Source: an uncultured Collinsella sp. (GTDB lineage: Bacteria > Actinomycetota > Coriobacteriia > Coriobacteriales > Coriobacteriaceae). From it: DNA of 8,502 nt. The stretch lies in assembly GCA_900551635.1 (NCBI GenBank), contig URWQ01000046.1, positions 1 to 8,502 on the forward strand, in the 5' to 3' direction. Positions 1-5,862 of the stretch are shown here, piece after piece. Under the pieces are notes generated by a model. The model did not search any database, was not told the origin of the DNA, and saw only the letters and a list, made by a program, of their open reading frames with translations. The position numbers and the translations under genes are program-made. Positions within the stretch are counted from its first letter, which is position 1. Each line of letters starts with the position of its first letter.

Positions 1-803
1 CCGTGGACAAACGCGGGCGTACCCTCGAGCGTCTGCACCAGGTTGGGCTTGAGCGCATCCTTAAGCAGCGCAGCCATGGCGCCCTGAGCCTTGAGGTCGC
101 GGGCGCGGACGGGCTCGCCGGCATAACTGTAGCCGACGACGATCTCGCCCAAGCGCTCCTTGAGGTCGTTGATACTCGTGGACAGGCACAAGATCGCCAT
201 GACCTCGGAGGCAACGGTGATATCGAAGCCGTCCTCGCGCGGCACGCCCTGAGCCTTGCCGCCAATGCCGTCGATAACGTGGCGCAGCTGGCGGTCGTTC
301 ATGTCGACAACGCGCTTCCAGGTGATGCGCTTAACGTCGATACCGAGCTGGTTGCCCTGCTGAATATGGTTGTCGAGCATGGCGGCCAGCAGGTTATTGG
401 CGGCACCGATAGCGTGAAAGTCGCCGGTAAAGTGCAGGTTGATATCCTCCATGGGGATGACCTGGGCCCAACCGCCGCCGGCGGCACCGCCCTTTACGCC
501 AAAGACGGGGCCGAGCGAAGGCTCGCGCAGGGCCACAGCGCTCTTGACGCCGCGACGACGCAGGCCGTCGGCCAGACCGATGGTCGTGGTGGTCTTGCCT
601 TCGCCAGCGGGCGTGGGGTTGATGGCGGTCACGAGGACGAGCTTGGCCTGGTGATTGGTCGGCTCGTTGAGCAGCGAATAGTCGACCTTAGCCTTGTCGA
701 AGCCGTACGGAATCAGGTGCTTTACGTCGACACCGGCGTTCTTAGCCACCTCGGTAATGGGCAGCGGCGTGACGGAACGTGCGATTTCGATGTCAGTAGG
801 CAT
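1..803 (-). CDS. fhs: Formate--tetrahydrofolate ligase, 3' end beyond window
   Basis: ATP-dependent ligase joining formate to tetrahydrofolate to give 10-formyl-THF, a cytosolic step of one-carbon metabolism used for purine synthesis and, in acetogens, the methyl branch of CO2 fixation. The visible 267 residues begin [10 protein letters not shown]. The nucleotide-binding loop [14 protein letters not shown] lies at about 64-77, followed by [19 protein letters not shown] (about 93-111), [15 protein letters not shown] (118-132), [20 protein letters not shown] (181-200) and [17 protein letters not shown] at the window edge. The family is usually about 550-560 residues, so roughly half is missing to the left. 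The ATG at 803 is preceded by AAAGGA (810-815) with a 6-base spacer. One oddity: the family signature normally ends GGAAGGGY, and here it reads GGAAGGGW. Family assignment is from recalled conserved blocks and is near certain. Confidence 0.97.
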   Translation of the reverse strand, partial: MPTDIEIARSVTPLPITEVAKNAGVDVKHLIPYGFDKAKVDYSLLNEPTNHQAKLVLVTAINPTPAGEGKTTTTIGLADGLRRRGVKSAVALREPSLGPVFGVKGGAAGGGWAQVIPMEDINLHFTGDFHAIGAANNLLAAMLDNHIQQGNQLGIDVKRITWKRVVDMNDRQLRHVIDGIGGKAQGVPREDGFDITVASEVMAILCLSTSINDLKERLGEIVVGYSYAGEPVRARDLKAQGAMAALLKDALKPNLVQTLEGTPAFVH

Positions 804-949
804 GGGCGGTCCTTTCGTTACCGGATGAGAAAAAGACCAATTCAGCATAGCACGGGCGCGCAATAGTAAAACACCCGTAACCGATGAATGGCGATATGTT
901 TATCCAATGCTCAGCGATAGCCTACAGACCAGCCAAAACAAACCCGCCT
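804..949. other. ruvB-fhs intergenic region
   Basis: This 146-base gap separates the ruvB stop from the fhs start, both on the minus strand. It holds the fhs ribosome binding site, the candidate extended -10 element and the inverted repeat described for that promoter. I see no hairpin followed by a T run after ruvB, so read-through from the ruv operon into fhs remains possible. No small gene and no convincing riboswitch fold was recognised. Confidence 0.6.
844..852 (-). promoter_or_regulatory. Candidate extended -10 promoter for fhs
   Basis: On the minus strand the sequence TGCTATGCT is an extended -10 (TGn followed by TATGCT). It lies 40 bases upstream of the fhs ATG, which would leave a leader of about 35 nt. 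No good -35 hexamer is seen at 16-18 bases; TTTTAC is the nearest and is weak. An imperfect 7-bp inverted repeat (852-858 with 872-878, one G-T pair) overlaps the upstream edge and could be an operator. This is pattern recognition only. Confidence 0.45.
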
Positions 950-2017
950 CTAAACGGCTGGCTCGATGCCCAAATGTTCAAAGGTGCGAAGCGTTGCCTG
1001 ACGGCCCTGGGGCGTGCGAATCATCAAGCCGCACTGCAGCAGATAGGGTTCGTAGACATCTTCGAGCGTACCCGGGTCCTCGCCCACCGCGCTGGCAAGG
1101 GTCGTCAGGCCTACGGCACGGCCGGAGAACGTCTTGGCAAGCGTCTCCAAGATACGAATGTCCATCCAGTCCAGACCAAGCTCATCGATCTCGAAGAACT
1201 CGAGCGCCTGACGGCAAATATCAAGCTCAATAGGTCCGTTGCCGCGTACCTGCGCATAGTCGCGCACACGCTTGAGCAGACGGTTGGCCAAGCGCGGCGT
1301 ACCACGCGAGCGCGAGCCGATCTCGAGCGCGCTGGGATGGTCGATCGTAACGCCCAGGATAGTCGCCGAGCGCGTCACAATCTGAGCGAGCTCCTCGACC
1401 GTGTAGTAGTCCAGGCGATACGAAATGCCAAAGCGATCGCGCAGCGGGCCGGTCAGCATACCTGAGCGGGTCGTTGCCGCTACCAGCGTAAACTTGGGGA
1501 TATCCAGGCGAATCGAGCGAGCGGCCGGGCCTTTACCGATAACGATATCGAGCGCAAAGTCCTCCATAGCGGGATACAGGACCTCCTCGACCGAGCGGTT
1601 AAGGCGGTGGATCTCGTCGATAAACAGCACGTCACCTGGCTGCAAGTTGGTAAGGATAGCCGCCAGGTCACCCGTACGCGCGATGGCCGGGCCGCTCGTC
1701 GTCTTGATCTGAGCGCCCAGCTCGTTGGCGATAACCGTGGCCAGCGTGGTCTTGCCCAGACCCGGAGGGCCCGAGAAAATCACATGGTCGAGCGTCTCGC
1801 CACGGCTCTGCGCCGCCTCGATCAGCACGCGAAGGCTCTGCTTGATATGCTCCTGACCGCAGTAGTCGTCCAGGCGCTGGGGACGCAGGGTACGGTCGAC
1901 ATCGAGATCCTCGGGCGTCAGTTCCGAACCCACCATACGCTCACCGTGCGCCATGGATGCCGCCGGCGAGTTGGCGGGCGTCGCCCACAGGTCCTGAGAG
2001 TCATCGGCTTCCCACAT
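950..2017 (-). CDS. ruvB: Holliday junction branch migration ATPase RuvB
   Basis: Hexameric AAA+ motor that, loaded by RuvA, drives branch migration of Holliday junctions during recombinational repair. With the ATG start it has 355 residues. Walker A GPPGLGKT is at 83-90 and Walker B FIDEIHRL at 132-139. The sensor 1 and arginine-finger block [17 protein letters not shown] is at 181-197, and sensor 2 [15 protein letters not shown] at 239-253. A winged-helix C-terminal domain ends in [18 protein letters not shown]. An N-terminal extension of about 25 residues precedes the usual RMVGSEL start of the family core, which is not rare in actinobacteria. The ATG overlaps the ruvA stop as TGATG. A GTG one codon upstream (2020) is an alternative start, and an internal ATG at residue 22 or 28 cannot be excluded. 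Last gene of the ruvC-ruvA-ruvB operon. Confidence 0.97.
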   Translation of the reverse strand: MWEADDSQDLWATPANSPAASMAHGERMVGSELTPEDLDVDRTLRPQRLDDYCGQEHIKQSLRVLIEAAQSRGETLDHVIFSGPPGLGKTTLATVIANELGAQIKTTSGPAIARTGDLAAILTNLQPGDVLFIDEIHRLNRSVEEVLYPAMEDFALDIVIGKGPAARSIRLDIPKFTLVAATTRSGMLTGPLRDRFGISYRLDYYTVEELAQIVTRSATILGVTIDHPSALEIGSRSRGTPRLANRLLKRVRDYAQVRGNGPIELDICRQALEFFEIDELGLDWMDIRILETLAKTFSGRAVGLTTLASAVGEDPGTLEDVYEPYLLQCGLMIRTPQGRQATLRTFEHLGIEPAV

Positions 2018-2637
2018 CACGCATCCATTCCGAGTCGCTTAAGCGCCGCGCCGAGCAGATCCTCGACACGCATATCCTGCCCATCATACCCGCTCAGGGC
2101 AACCTCGGTCTCCTGCGGGCTAAAGCCCATGGAGAGGAGCGCCGCGCGGCCGTCGTCGATCGCCGAGGGAGCGGCGGCAGGGACGGGCACCGCAACCTGG
2201 CCGGGAATCACGTCGACCGGAACAAAGCCCTTGTCCTTGGCAAAGGTACTCTTGAGCTCCAAGATGAGGCGCTGAGCGGTCTTTTTGCCCACACCAGGCA
2301 CCTTGGCCATGCCCTTGTCATCCTCGGCCATTACCAGGGAATACAGCTGTCCCACGGTATAGGTGGAAAGCACGGCGAGCGCCAGGCGCGGACCAACGCC
2401 CGAGACGGAAACGAGCCGATCGAACATCGTGCGCTCGTCCTTGGAGGCAAAGCCAAAGAGCGTCATGGCGTCCTCGCGCACCTGCATGCGGGTATAGAGG
2501 CAAACCTCACCGCCGGGCGTAGGCAGCGTGGCGGCAGTGCTGCCCGAAATACCGAGCTCAAAGCCCACGCCCGATACATCGACGACGGCCGAGCTCATCG
2601 TGGCCTCGACAAGCGTTCCATGGAGCTGGGAGATCAT
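2017..2637 (-). CDS. ruvA: Holliday junction binding protein RuvA
   Basis: Tetrameric DNA-binding protein that recognises the four-way junction, holds it square-planar and loads RuvB rings. Its 206 residues match the family length of about 190-210. An OB-fold domain I starts [11 protein letters not shown] and carries the typical [11 protein letters not shown] strand. Two helix-hairpin-helix motifs follow at 78-87 ([10 protein letters not shown]) and 113-124 ([12 protein letters not shown]). An Ala/Pro/Val-rich linker spans about 135-157. The RuvB-contacting domain III is at about 158-206 and includes [11 protein letters not shown]. The ATG at 2637 overlaps the ruvC stop (TGATG), and a purine-rich AGAGAGG lies 12 bases upstream, so translation is probably coupled to ruvC. 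Its own stop overlaps the ruvB ATG in the same way. Confidence 0.97.
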   Translation of the reverse strand: MISQLHGTLVEATMSSAVVDVSGVGFELGISGSTAATLPTPGGEVCLYTRMQVREDAMTLFGFASKDERTMFDRLVSVSGVGPRLALAVLSTYTVGQLYSLVMAEDDKGMAKVPGVGKKTAQRLILELKSTFAKDKGFVPVDVIPGQVAVPVPAAAPSAIDDGRAALLSMGFSPQETEVALSGYDGQDMRVEDLLGAALKRLGMDA

Positions 2638-3158
2638 CAGTATCCGGTTCCTCTCTGTTGATAGAACTCGCCGCCGGTAAGCGCCCGGGTGCGGCTTAGG
2701 TTAACGTGACAGATGGCGCAGGCCAGCGCATCGGCGGCATGGTCTGGGTGAGGGTCGTGATCGAGCTGCGTGAGCGTACGCACCATATAGGCAACCTGCC
2801 GTTTATCTGCAGCGCCCGTGCCCACCACGGCCTGCTTGATCTGCATGGGCGTGTATTCGCCAATCTCGAGCGCGCATTCCGAAAGCGCCACGAGCGCAGC
2901 CCCGCGGGCATGCGCCGTAGGGATGGCCGAGCGAACGTTGGCGCCAAAGTAAATGCTCTCGATAGCAGCGGTATCTGGTCGATAACGCTCCACGACACCC
3001 TTGAGGTCGCGGGCGATATGCGACAGGCGCACCGCGAGCGGACTGCCCGCGCTGGTCTCGATACAACCGTAGGCACGACAGCGAACCTCGCCGCGCCGCT
3101 CCTCGATAATCCCCCAACCCGTATAGGCCAAACCAGGGTCGATACCCAAGATAACCAA
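2637..3158 (-). CDS. ruvC: Crossover junction endodeoxyribonuclease RuvC
   Basis: Dimeric RNase H-fold nuclease that resolves Holliday junctions by symmetrical nicks, acting with RuvAB. I chose the TTG at 3158. It is preceded by GGGGAGG (3164-3170) with a 5-base spacer, gives the canonical N-terminus MVILGIDPG, and yields 173 residues, the same as the E. coli protein. The in-frame ATG at 3185 would add nine residues (MCLWRGEAG) that are not family-like and would place the Shine-Dalgarno inside the gene. Metal-binding residues are present: D7 (GIDPG), E67 (AAIESIYFG), and H140/D143 in PDHAADALA. The HxxD form of the last pair is also seen in Thermus RuvC, in place of DxxD. First gene of the ruvCAB operon, with a LexA-type box just upstream. 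Confidence 0.96.
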   Translation of the reverse strand: MVILGIDPGLAYTGWGIIEERRGEVRCRAYGCIETSAGSPLAVRLSHIARDLKGVVERYRPDTAAIESIYFGANVRSAIPTAHARGAALVALSECALEIGEYTPMQIKQAVVGTGAADKRQVAYMVRTLTQLDHDPHPDHAADALACAICHVNLSRTRALTGGEFYQQRGTGY

Positions 3159-3163
3159 GCCAG

Positions 3164-3170
3164 CCTCCCC
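3164..3170 (-). promoter_or_regulatory. ruvC ribosome binding site deciding a TTG start
   Basis: GGGGAGG on the minus strand sits five bases before the TTG at 3158. The alternative ATG at 3185 has no comparable purine tract before it. This site therefore favours the shorter 173-residue RuvC. Confidence 0.8.
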
Positions 3171-3213
3171 TCGCCACAAGCACATCGCAAGGCAAGGCCC
3201 CGCGCACTATTCA

Positions 3214-3227
3214 CGAACGTCTGTTCT
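3214..3227 (-). promoter_or_regulatory. LexA/DinR-type SOS box of the ruvCAB operon
   Basis: The minus-strand sequence AGAACAGACGTTCG matches the Gram-positive/actinobacterial SOS consensus CGAACRNRYGTTYG at 13 of 14 positions; only the first base differs. The core GAAC-N4-GTTC is a perfect palindrome. It begins directly after the candidate -10 hexamer, so bound LexA would cover the start site. ruv genes are known SOS targets in many bacteria, and the placement fits that. A bound-protein assay is the missing proof. Confidence 0.8.
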
Positions 3228-3236
3228 AGAATAACA
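3228..3236 (-). promoter_or_regulatory. Candidate extended -10 promoter of ruvCAB
   Basis: TGTTATTCT on the minus strand reads as an extended -10 (TGn plus TATTCT). It abuts the SOS box at 3227 and predicts a transcript start near 3221, with a leader of roughly 60 nt before the ruvC TTG. The -35 position at 17 bases reads TAAGCA, which is poor, so the extended -10 would have to carry recognition. Confidence 0.5.
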
Positions 3237-3295
3237 CAACGGGGCCAAGATGCTTAGTTGAAGTATCGGGGTTGGGAGCGAATCCCGTCCCATAG

Positions 3296-5281
3296 TTAGT
3301 TTTGGCTGAAGAATGGGAACTGTCGGGGATCCACCGGCGGTTGCGGCATCGGCGTGCCCTGGGGCCCGCCCTGCGGTCCGCCCTGGCCGCCCATCATCTT
3401 GTCGATGGCGTCCTGGACCTCGCCCTCGAACTTTTTCATTCCCTCGTGCAAACGACGCTGACCGTCCTCGGAGCGCAGCTCCTCCATCTGCTCGGGCGAA
3501 ATACCCAACAGCTCGCCCAGTATGCCCATCATCTCGCCGCGCATACGGTCACTCGTGTCGTCGTCGGCAAAGCGGCGCACCTCGGCGCGTGCCAGCGAAT
3601 CAACCGTCATGCGCTCCTTACCGTTGAGCCCCAGATCGGACCACGCGAGCATGTACGGCCAGGAGCGCTCGACAAATGAACGGGCCGAGACGATCGGCGC
3701 CGGCGGTCGCATGCGGCGGGCCGCCTCGCCCTGGCGCACGAGCATCAGCAGCAGCGAGCAGACCTCGGGCTTGGCGGCGGCCATCGGGATGTCGTCGAAA
3801 GGTCGATTGCGGTCTACGTGCGACTCAAGCGCACCATCGACCTCGCCCGGCTCAAGCCCGCCAAGCAGCTGTGCCGCGCGATCGAGCATATCAACCGGAC
3901 AGGCGAGCGTCGAGAGTGCCTGCGCCAGCACGCGATCCATGCAATCCTCCACCGCGTTGAGCGTCACGAGCTCTTGGGGCACCACGGCCGAGGCGCGGTT
4001 GCGCACGCGTGCCACAAACTCGAGCGTCGACAGATACACATCGCCAAAGGGCGCAAAGTCGCCCTGGTAGCCGCCGGACAGCGCGGGCGCCGCCAGTGCG
4101 TACTCAGTCTTGGAAAGCGGACTCAACGCCATAGCGCCCAGCTCGAGCGCCGTATCCTCGAGCATCAGGCCCAGCGCACGCGAACGCAGGCGTTCGGCAT
4201 CGCCCGCCGACACGTCGCGGTCGAGCACGCGCGCCGCATCCGGCGCATCGCGCTCGACGGTGCGAATGTGCAAGCGCTCGGCGATTGAGCGCACGGCAGA
4301 ACAACGGGCGGCCTCGGCCTCCTCCTGCGCCGGTGTAAAGATGCGATTGCGCCCCAGCACCAGGCCAATCACATTACGCGGACCCAAGGCATCGACGGCA
4401 AGTGCCGCCAACAGGGACGACGGCAAATCGCCCTCGAGCGCCACCACGGCACGCGACGCACCGCGGGCGCGGGCATTGTCGCGCACGGCAAGCACCAGCG
4501 CCTGCCACAGCCACTCCTCGGAGCGAAACTGGGGCAGCTCATGGTCCTCCAGGGCATCGAGCATCACGCCGCGCTGAATCTCCTGAACCAGCAGGCTCTC
4601 CTCAAAACACGGCGCCTGGGCCACCACGCGACCGCAGTCGTCGAGCACAAACGAACCGCCGGTATACACCGACTCGTCATAGGCACCGATCGGCGCCATG
4701 CAGGCAAACCATACGCTGCGCTTGGACGCGATCTTGCGGTAGGCACCGCTGCGCACGGCGGCGACGGCAGCTGTCTCGCGGTCGGTCATGTCAAACGCGT
4801 TGAACTGGAAATAGGCAATGAGGTCGACACCGGTCGGCAGCATTTCGAGCTCGCGGTCCAGGTCAAACACCACGGCGATGCGCACGCCGTCCACGTCAAA
4901 CACCGGAGGCGCCCAACGCGCGTCGTTGCTCTCGCCACGCTGCAGGGCGATGCTTGTGCGCGCGGGCACCACGCGACCGTCTTTGAGCATCATATAGTCA
5001 AGCAGGGGCTGGCCCTCAAACGAAACCGCAGCGGGCACGATGCAGGTCATGTCGAGCTCTTGGATGCGCTCGGCAACGCCCGTCAGACCCGTCAGCATAT
5101 CGTGCTCAAAATCGGCAGCGCCCACCAGGCCACCGGGCATGGCGCCCATAAAGAGTGGAGCCGGAACGCACAGCATGCGCGCGCCGCGCTCATGAGCCAG
5201 GCGAGCCTGGTCCTCGATGCGGCCGCAGATGCCCTCAATATCACCCAGGCGCATATCGATCTGTGCAAGTGCGAGCTTCAT
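3296..5281 (-). CDS. NAD+ synthetase-like protein with altered active sites
   Basis: The 661-residue product follows glutamine-dependent NAD+ synthetase (NadE) along most of its length. The nitrilase-fold glutaminase domain (about 1-235) starts MKLALAQIDMRLGD and contains TGGSFVLDDCGRVVAQAP. The synthetase domain (about 255-545) contains AALAVDALG, FAPFGDV and RPPAPIVSARSF. The catalytic positions are changed. The glutaminase Glu is A41 (VPAPLF for FPELAL), the Lys is T109 and the Cys is D140 (VVFDLD for LICED). The PP-loop SGGxDS reads EGDLPS (283-288), and TGNKSE reads PLSKTE. Neither glutamine hydrolysis nor normal ATP use is therefore expected. An extra C-terminal part follows: acidic helices at about 555-630, then a Gly/Pro/Gln tail ending FPFFSQN. 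The frame is intact, with GGAAAGGG seven bases before the ATG, so this looks like a maintained protein of unknown function and not a decayed gene. Confidence 0.85.
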   Translation of the reverse strand: MKLALAQIDMRLGDIEGICGRIEDQARLAHERGARMLCVPAPLFMGAMPGGLVGAADFEHDMLTGLTGVAERIQELDMTCIVPAAVSFEGQPLLDYMMLKDGRVVPARTSIALQRGESNDARWAPPVFDVDGVRIAVVFDLDRELEMLPTGVDLIAYFQFNAFDMTDRETAAVAAVRSGAYRKIASKRSVWFACMAPIGAYDESVYTGGSFVLDDCGRVVAQAPCFEESLLVQEIQRGVMLDALEDHELPQFRSEEWLWQALVLAVRDNARARGASRAVVALEGDLPSSLLAALAVDALGPRNVIGLVLGRNRIFTPAQEEAEAARCSAVRSIAERLHIRTVERDAPDAARVLDRDVSAGDAERLRSRALGLMLEDTALELGAMALSPLSKTEYALAAPALSGGYQGDFAPFGDVYLSTLEFVARVRNRASAVVPQELVTLNAVEDCMDRVLAQALSTLACPVDMLDRAAQLLGGLEPGEVDGALESHVDRNRPFDDIPMAAAKPEVCSLLLMLVRQGEAARRMRPPAPIVSARSFVERSWPYMLAWSDLGLNGKERMTVDSLARAEVRRFADDDTSDRMRGEMMGILGELLGISPEQMEELRSEDGQRRLHEGMKKFEGEVQDAIDKMMGGQGGPQGGPQGTPMPQPPVDPRQFPFFSQN

Positions 5282-5288
5282 GGCCCAG

Positions 5289-5296
5289 CCCTTTCC
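5289..5296 (-). promoter_or_regulatory. Ribosome binding site of the NadE-like gene
   Basis: GGAAAGGG on the minus strand is seven bases before the ATG at 5281. Together with the family-typical N-terminus it fixes the start. No promoter was recognised between the upstream terminator hairpin and this site. Confidence 0.55.
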
Positions 5297-5319
5297 GTCG
5301 TAAATCGTCGTTGTCGTAG

Positions 5320-5352
5320 TAAAAGCGCCGGCCGCATAATGCAGCCGGCGCT
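5320..5352 (-). terminator. Intrinsic terminator after the superoxide reductase gene
   Basis: A perfect 9-bp stem AGCGCCGGC/GCCGGCGCT (5324-5332 with 5344-5352) extends past one mismatch into GCAT/ATGC around the loop. On the minus strand it is followed by TTTTAC. The T tract is short, but the stem is long and GC-rich. On the plus strand no T's follow, so it acts in the minus direction. It lies between the superoxide reductase stop and the NadE-like start and implies separate transcription of the two. Confidence 0.75.
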
Positions 5353-5398
5353 CGCATGTGCATATGCTAGCTATGATACCCCGAGCGGGGGCGCGCTC

Positions 5399-5761
5399 CT
5401 AGAACGTCGCGGACCACAGCCCATGCAGGTTGCAGTAGGCATAGACGGTACCGGTCTTGGAACCGCCAGCGAAAAACGTCGTGGGCTTCATGCCGGGCTC
5501 AAGGTAATGGATCTCCAGGCGGCCCTCGGCCTCAAGGGCAATCCACTCAATATAGTGCTCGGGCAGGCTGGGGTGCTCGACCGAGCCCACGCGTGCGCGG
5601 ATCACGTGACCGTCGCGCTCGATCTCGACGACGGGCACGTGCTTTTCGTGCGCCGCGTCCTCGGTGTTCGCGGTCAGCTCCGTGCAGCCGGCAGGGGTCG
5701 CAACGCCGTCGCCAAGGGCGGCAATGAGCTTGCCGTCGGAGTCCTTAAAGAATTTCGCCAT
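5399..5761 (-). CDS. Superoxide reductase, desulfoferrodoxin family lacking Cys4 centre
   Basis: Reduces superoxide to hydrogen peroxide at a mononuclear iron site, without evolving oxygen, a typical cytosolic defence of anaerobes. The 120-residue protein carries all ligands of the catalytic Fe(His4Cys) site: H41 in EKHVP, with E39-K40 as the usual loop; H63 and H69 in HPSLPEHYIEWI; and C110/H113 in CNLHGLW. The first 38 residues resemble the desulforedoxin domain of two-iron desulfoferrodoxins (MAKFFKDSDGKLI, then PNT-like TANTEDAAHEKHVP). The Cys4 ligands are gone except one candidate, C26, so only the catalytic iron is expected, as in class III enzymes such as that of Treponema. The ATG at 5761 was chosen over the upstream ATG at 5851 because AAAGGAG lies six bases before it and the N-terminus then fits the family. 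Confidence 0.93.
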   Translation of the reverse strand: MAKFFKDSDGKLIAALGDGVATPAGCTELTANTEDAAHEKHVPVVEIERDGHVIRARVGSVEHPSLPEHYIEWIALEAEGRLEIHYLEPGMKPTTFFAGGSKTGTVYAYCNLHGLWSATF

Positions 5762-5794
5762 GATGTTCTCCTTTGCTGATGTGCCGATGTTCTC
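5762..5794. repeat. 9-base direct repeat GATGTTCTC, period 24
   Basis: GATGTTCTC occurs at 5762-5770 and again at 5786-5794. The first copy overlaps the ribosome binding site of the superoxide reductase gene and the second abuts the 34-base dyad, whose arm GATGGTTC is a near-variant. It may be chance or part of a regulatory array. Confidence 0.45.
5768..5774 (-). promoter_or_regulatory. Strong ribosome binding site of superoxide reductase
   Basis: AAAGGAG with a 6-base spacer to the ATG at 5761. It decides the start: the longer in-frame reading to 5851 would put this site and a hairpin inside the coding region. Confidence 0.85.
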
Positions 5795-5828
5795 GATGGT
5801 TCTTATGCCCAAAGGCAGGCGAACCATC
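5795..5828. repeat. 34-base coaxial dyad upstream of superoxide reductase
   Basis: The 8-bp arms GATGGTTC/GAACCATC (5795-5802 with 5821-5828) enclose a second 4-bp pair TGCC/GGCA (5806-5809 with 5814-5817) with the same centre at 5811.5, separated by symmetrical 3-base gaps. No T tract follows on either strand, so it is a poor terminator. It could be a repressor or activator site, or an mRNA hairpin in the leader about 20 bases before the ribosome binding site. It does not resemble a PerR or Fur box known to me. Confidence 0.6.
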
Positions 5829-5862
5829 CACGGCATGGCAAATGAACACATAACGAGCGAGG

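Larger units (their letters stand above)
3196..3246. repeat. Nested inverted repeats centred on the SOS box
   Basis: Three inverted repeats share almost one centre: GGCCCCG/CGGGGCC (3196-3202 with 3240-3246), TATTC/GAATA (3208-3212 with 3229-3233) and GAAC/GTTC (3215-3218 with 3223-3226). The two inner pairs are exactly coaxial at 3220.5; the outer pair is off by half a base. The inner dyads belong to the promoter and operator. The outer 7-bp GC-rich arms are unexplained. Confidence 0.6.

Noticed and set aside
3..866. 287-codon open frame on the plus strand
   Set aside because: Antisense to fhs and its promoter region; no recognisable domain.
804..949. Tetrahydrofolate riboswitch upstream of fhs
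   Set aside because: The candidate promoter leaves a leader of only about 35 nt, and I could not see the paired elements such a riboswitch needs.
953..990. CCAGCC/GGCTGG inverted repeat around the ruvB stop as terminator
   Set aside because: The arms are about 20 bases apart, one arm lies within the coding end, and no T tract follows the second arm.
1957..2661. 234-codon open frame on the plus strand
   Set aside because: Antisense to ruvA and the start of ruvB, with no domain or ribosome binding site support.
3266..3290. Possible terminator after the NadE-like gene
   Set aside because: GGGA/TCCC gives only a 4-bp stem with a 5-base loop and no T run on the minus strand, so it is not a credible intrinsic terminator.
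3296..5281. Calling the NadE-like gene a functional NAD+ synthetase or a pseudogene
   Set aside because: Loss of all key residues argues against the enzyme. A 661-codon uninterrupted frame with family-typical ends argues against a decayed gene.
5379..5390. Short palindrome CCCCG-AG-CGGGG just after the superoxide reductase stop
   Set aside because: The stem is only 4-5 bp with no T tract after it. The stronger hairpin at 5324-5352 explains termination; this may at most assist it.
4541..5779. 412-codon open frame on the plus strand
   Set aside because: Antisense to the NadE-like and superoxide reductase genes, both supported by homology and ribosome binding sites. Its product matches no family I know, and it runs through the terminator and the intergenic gap. 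Typical shadow frame in GC-rich DNA.
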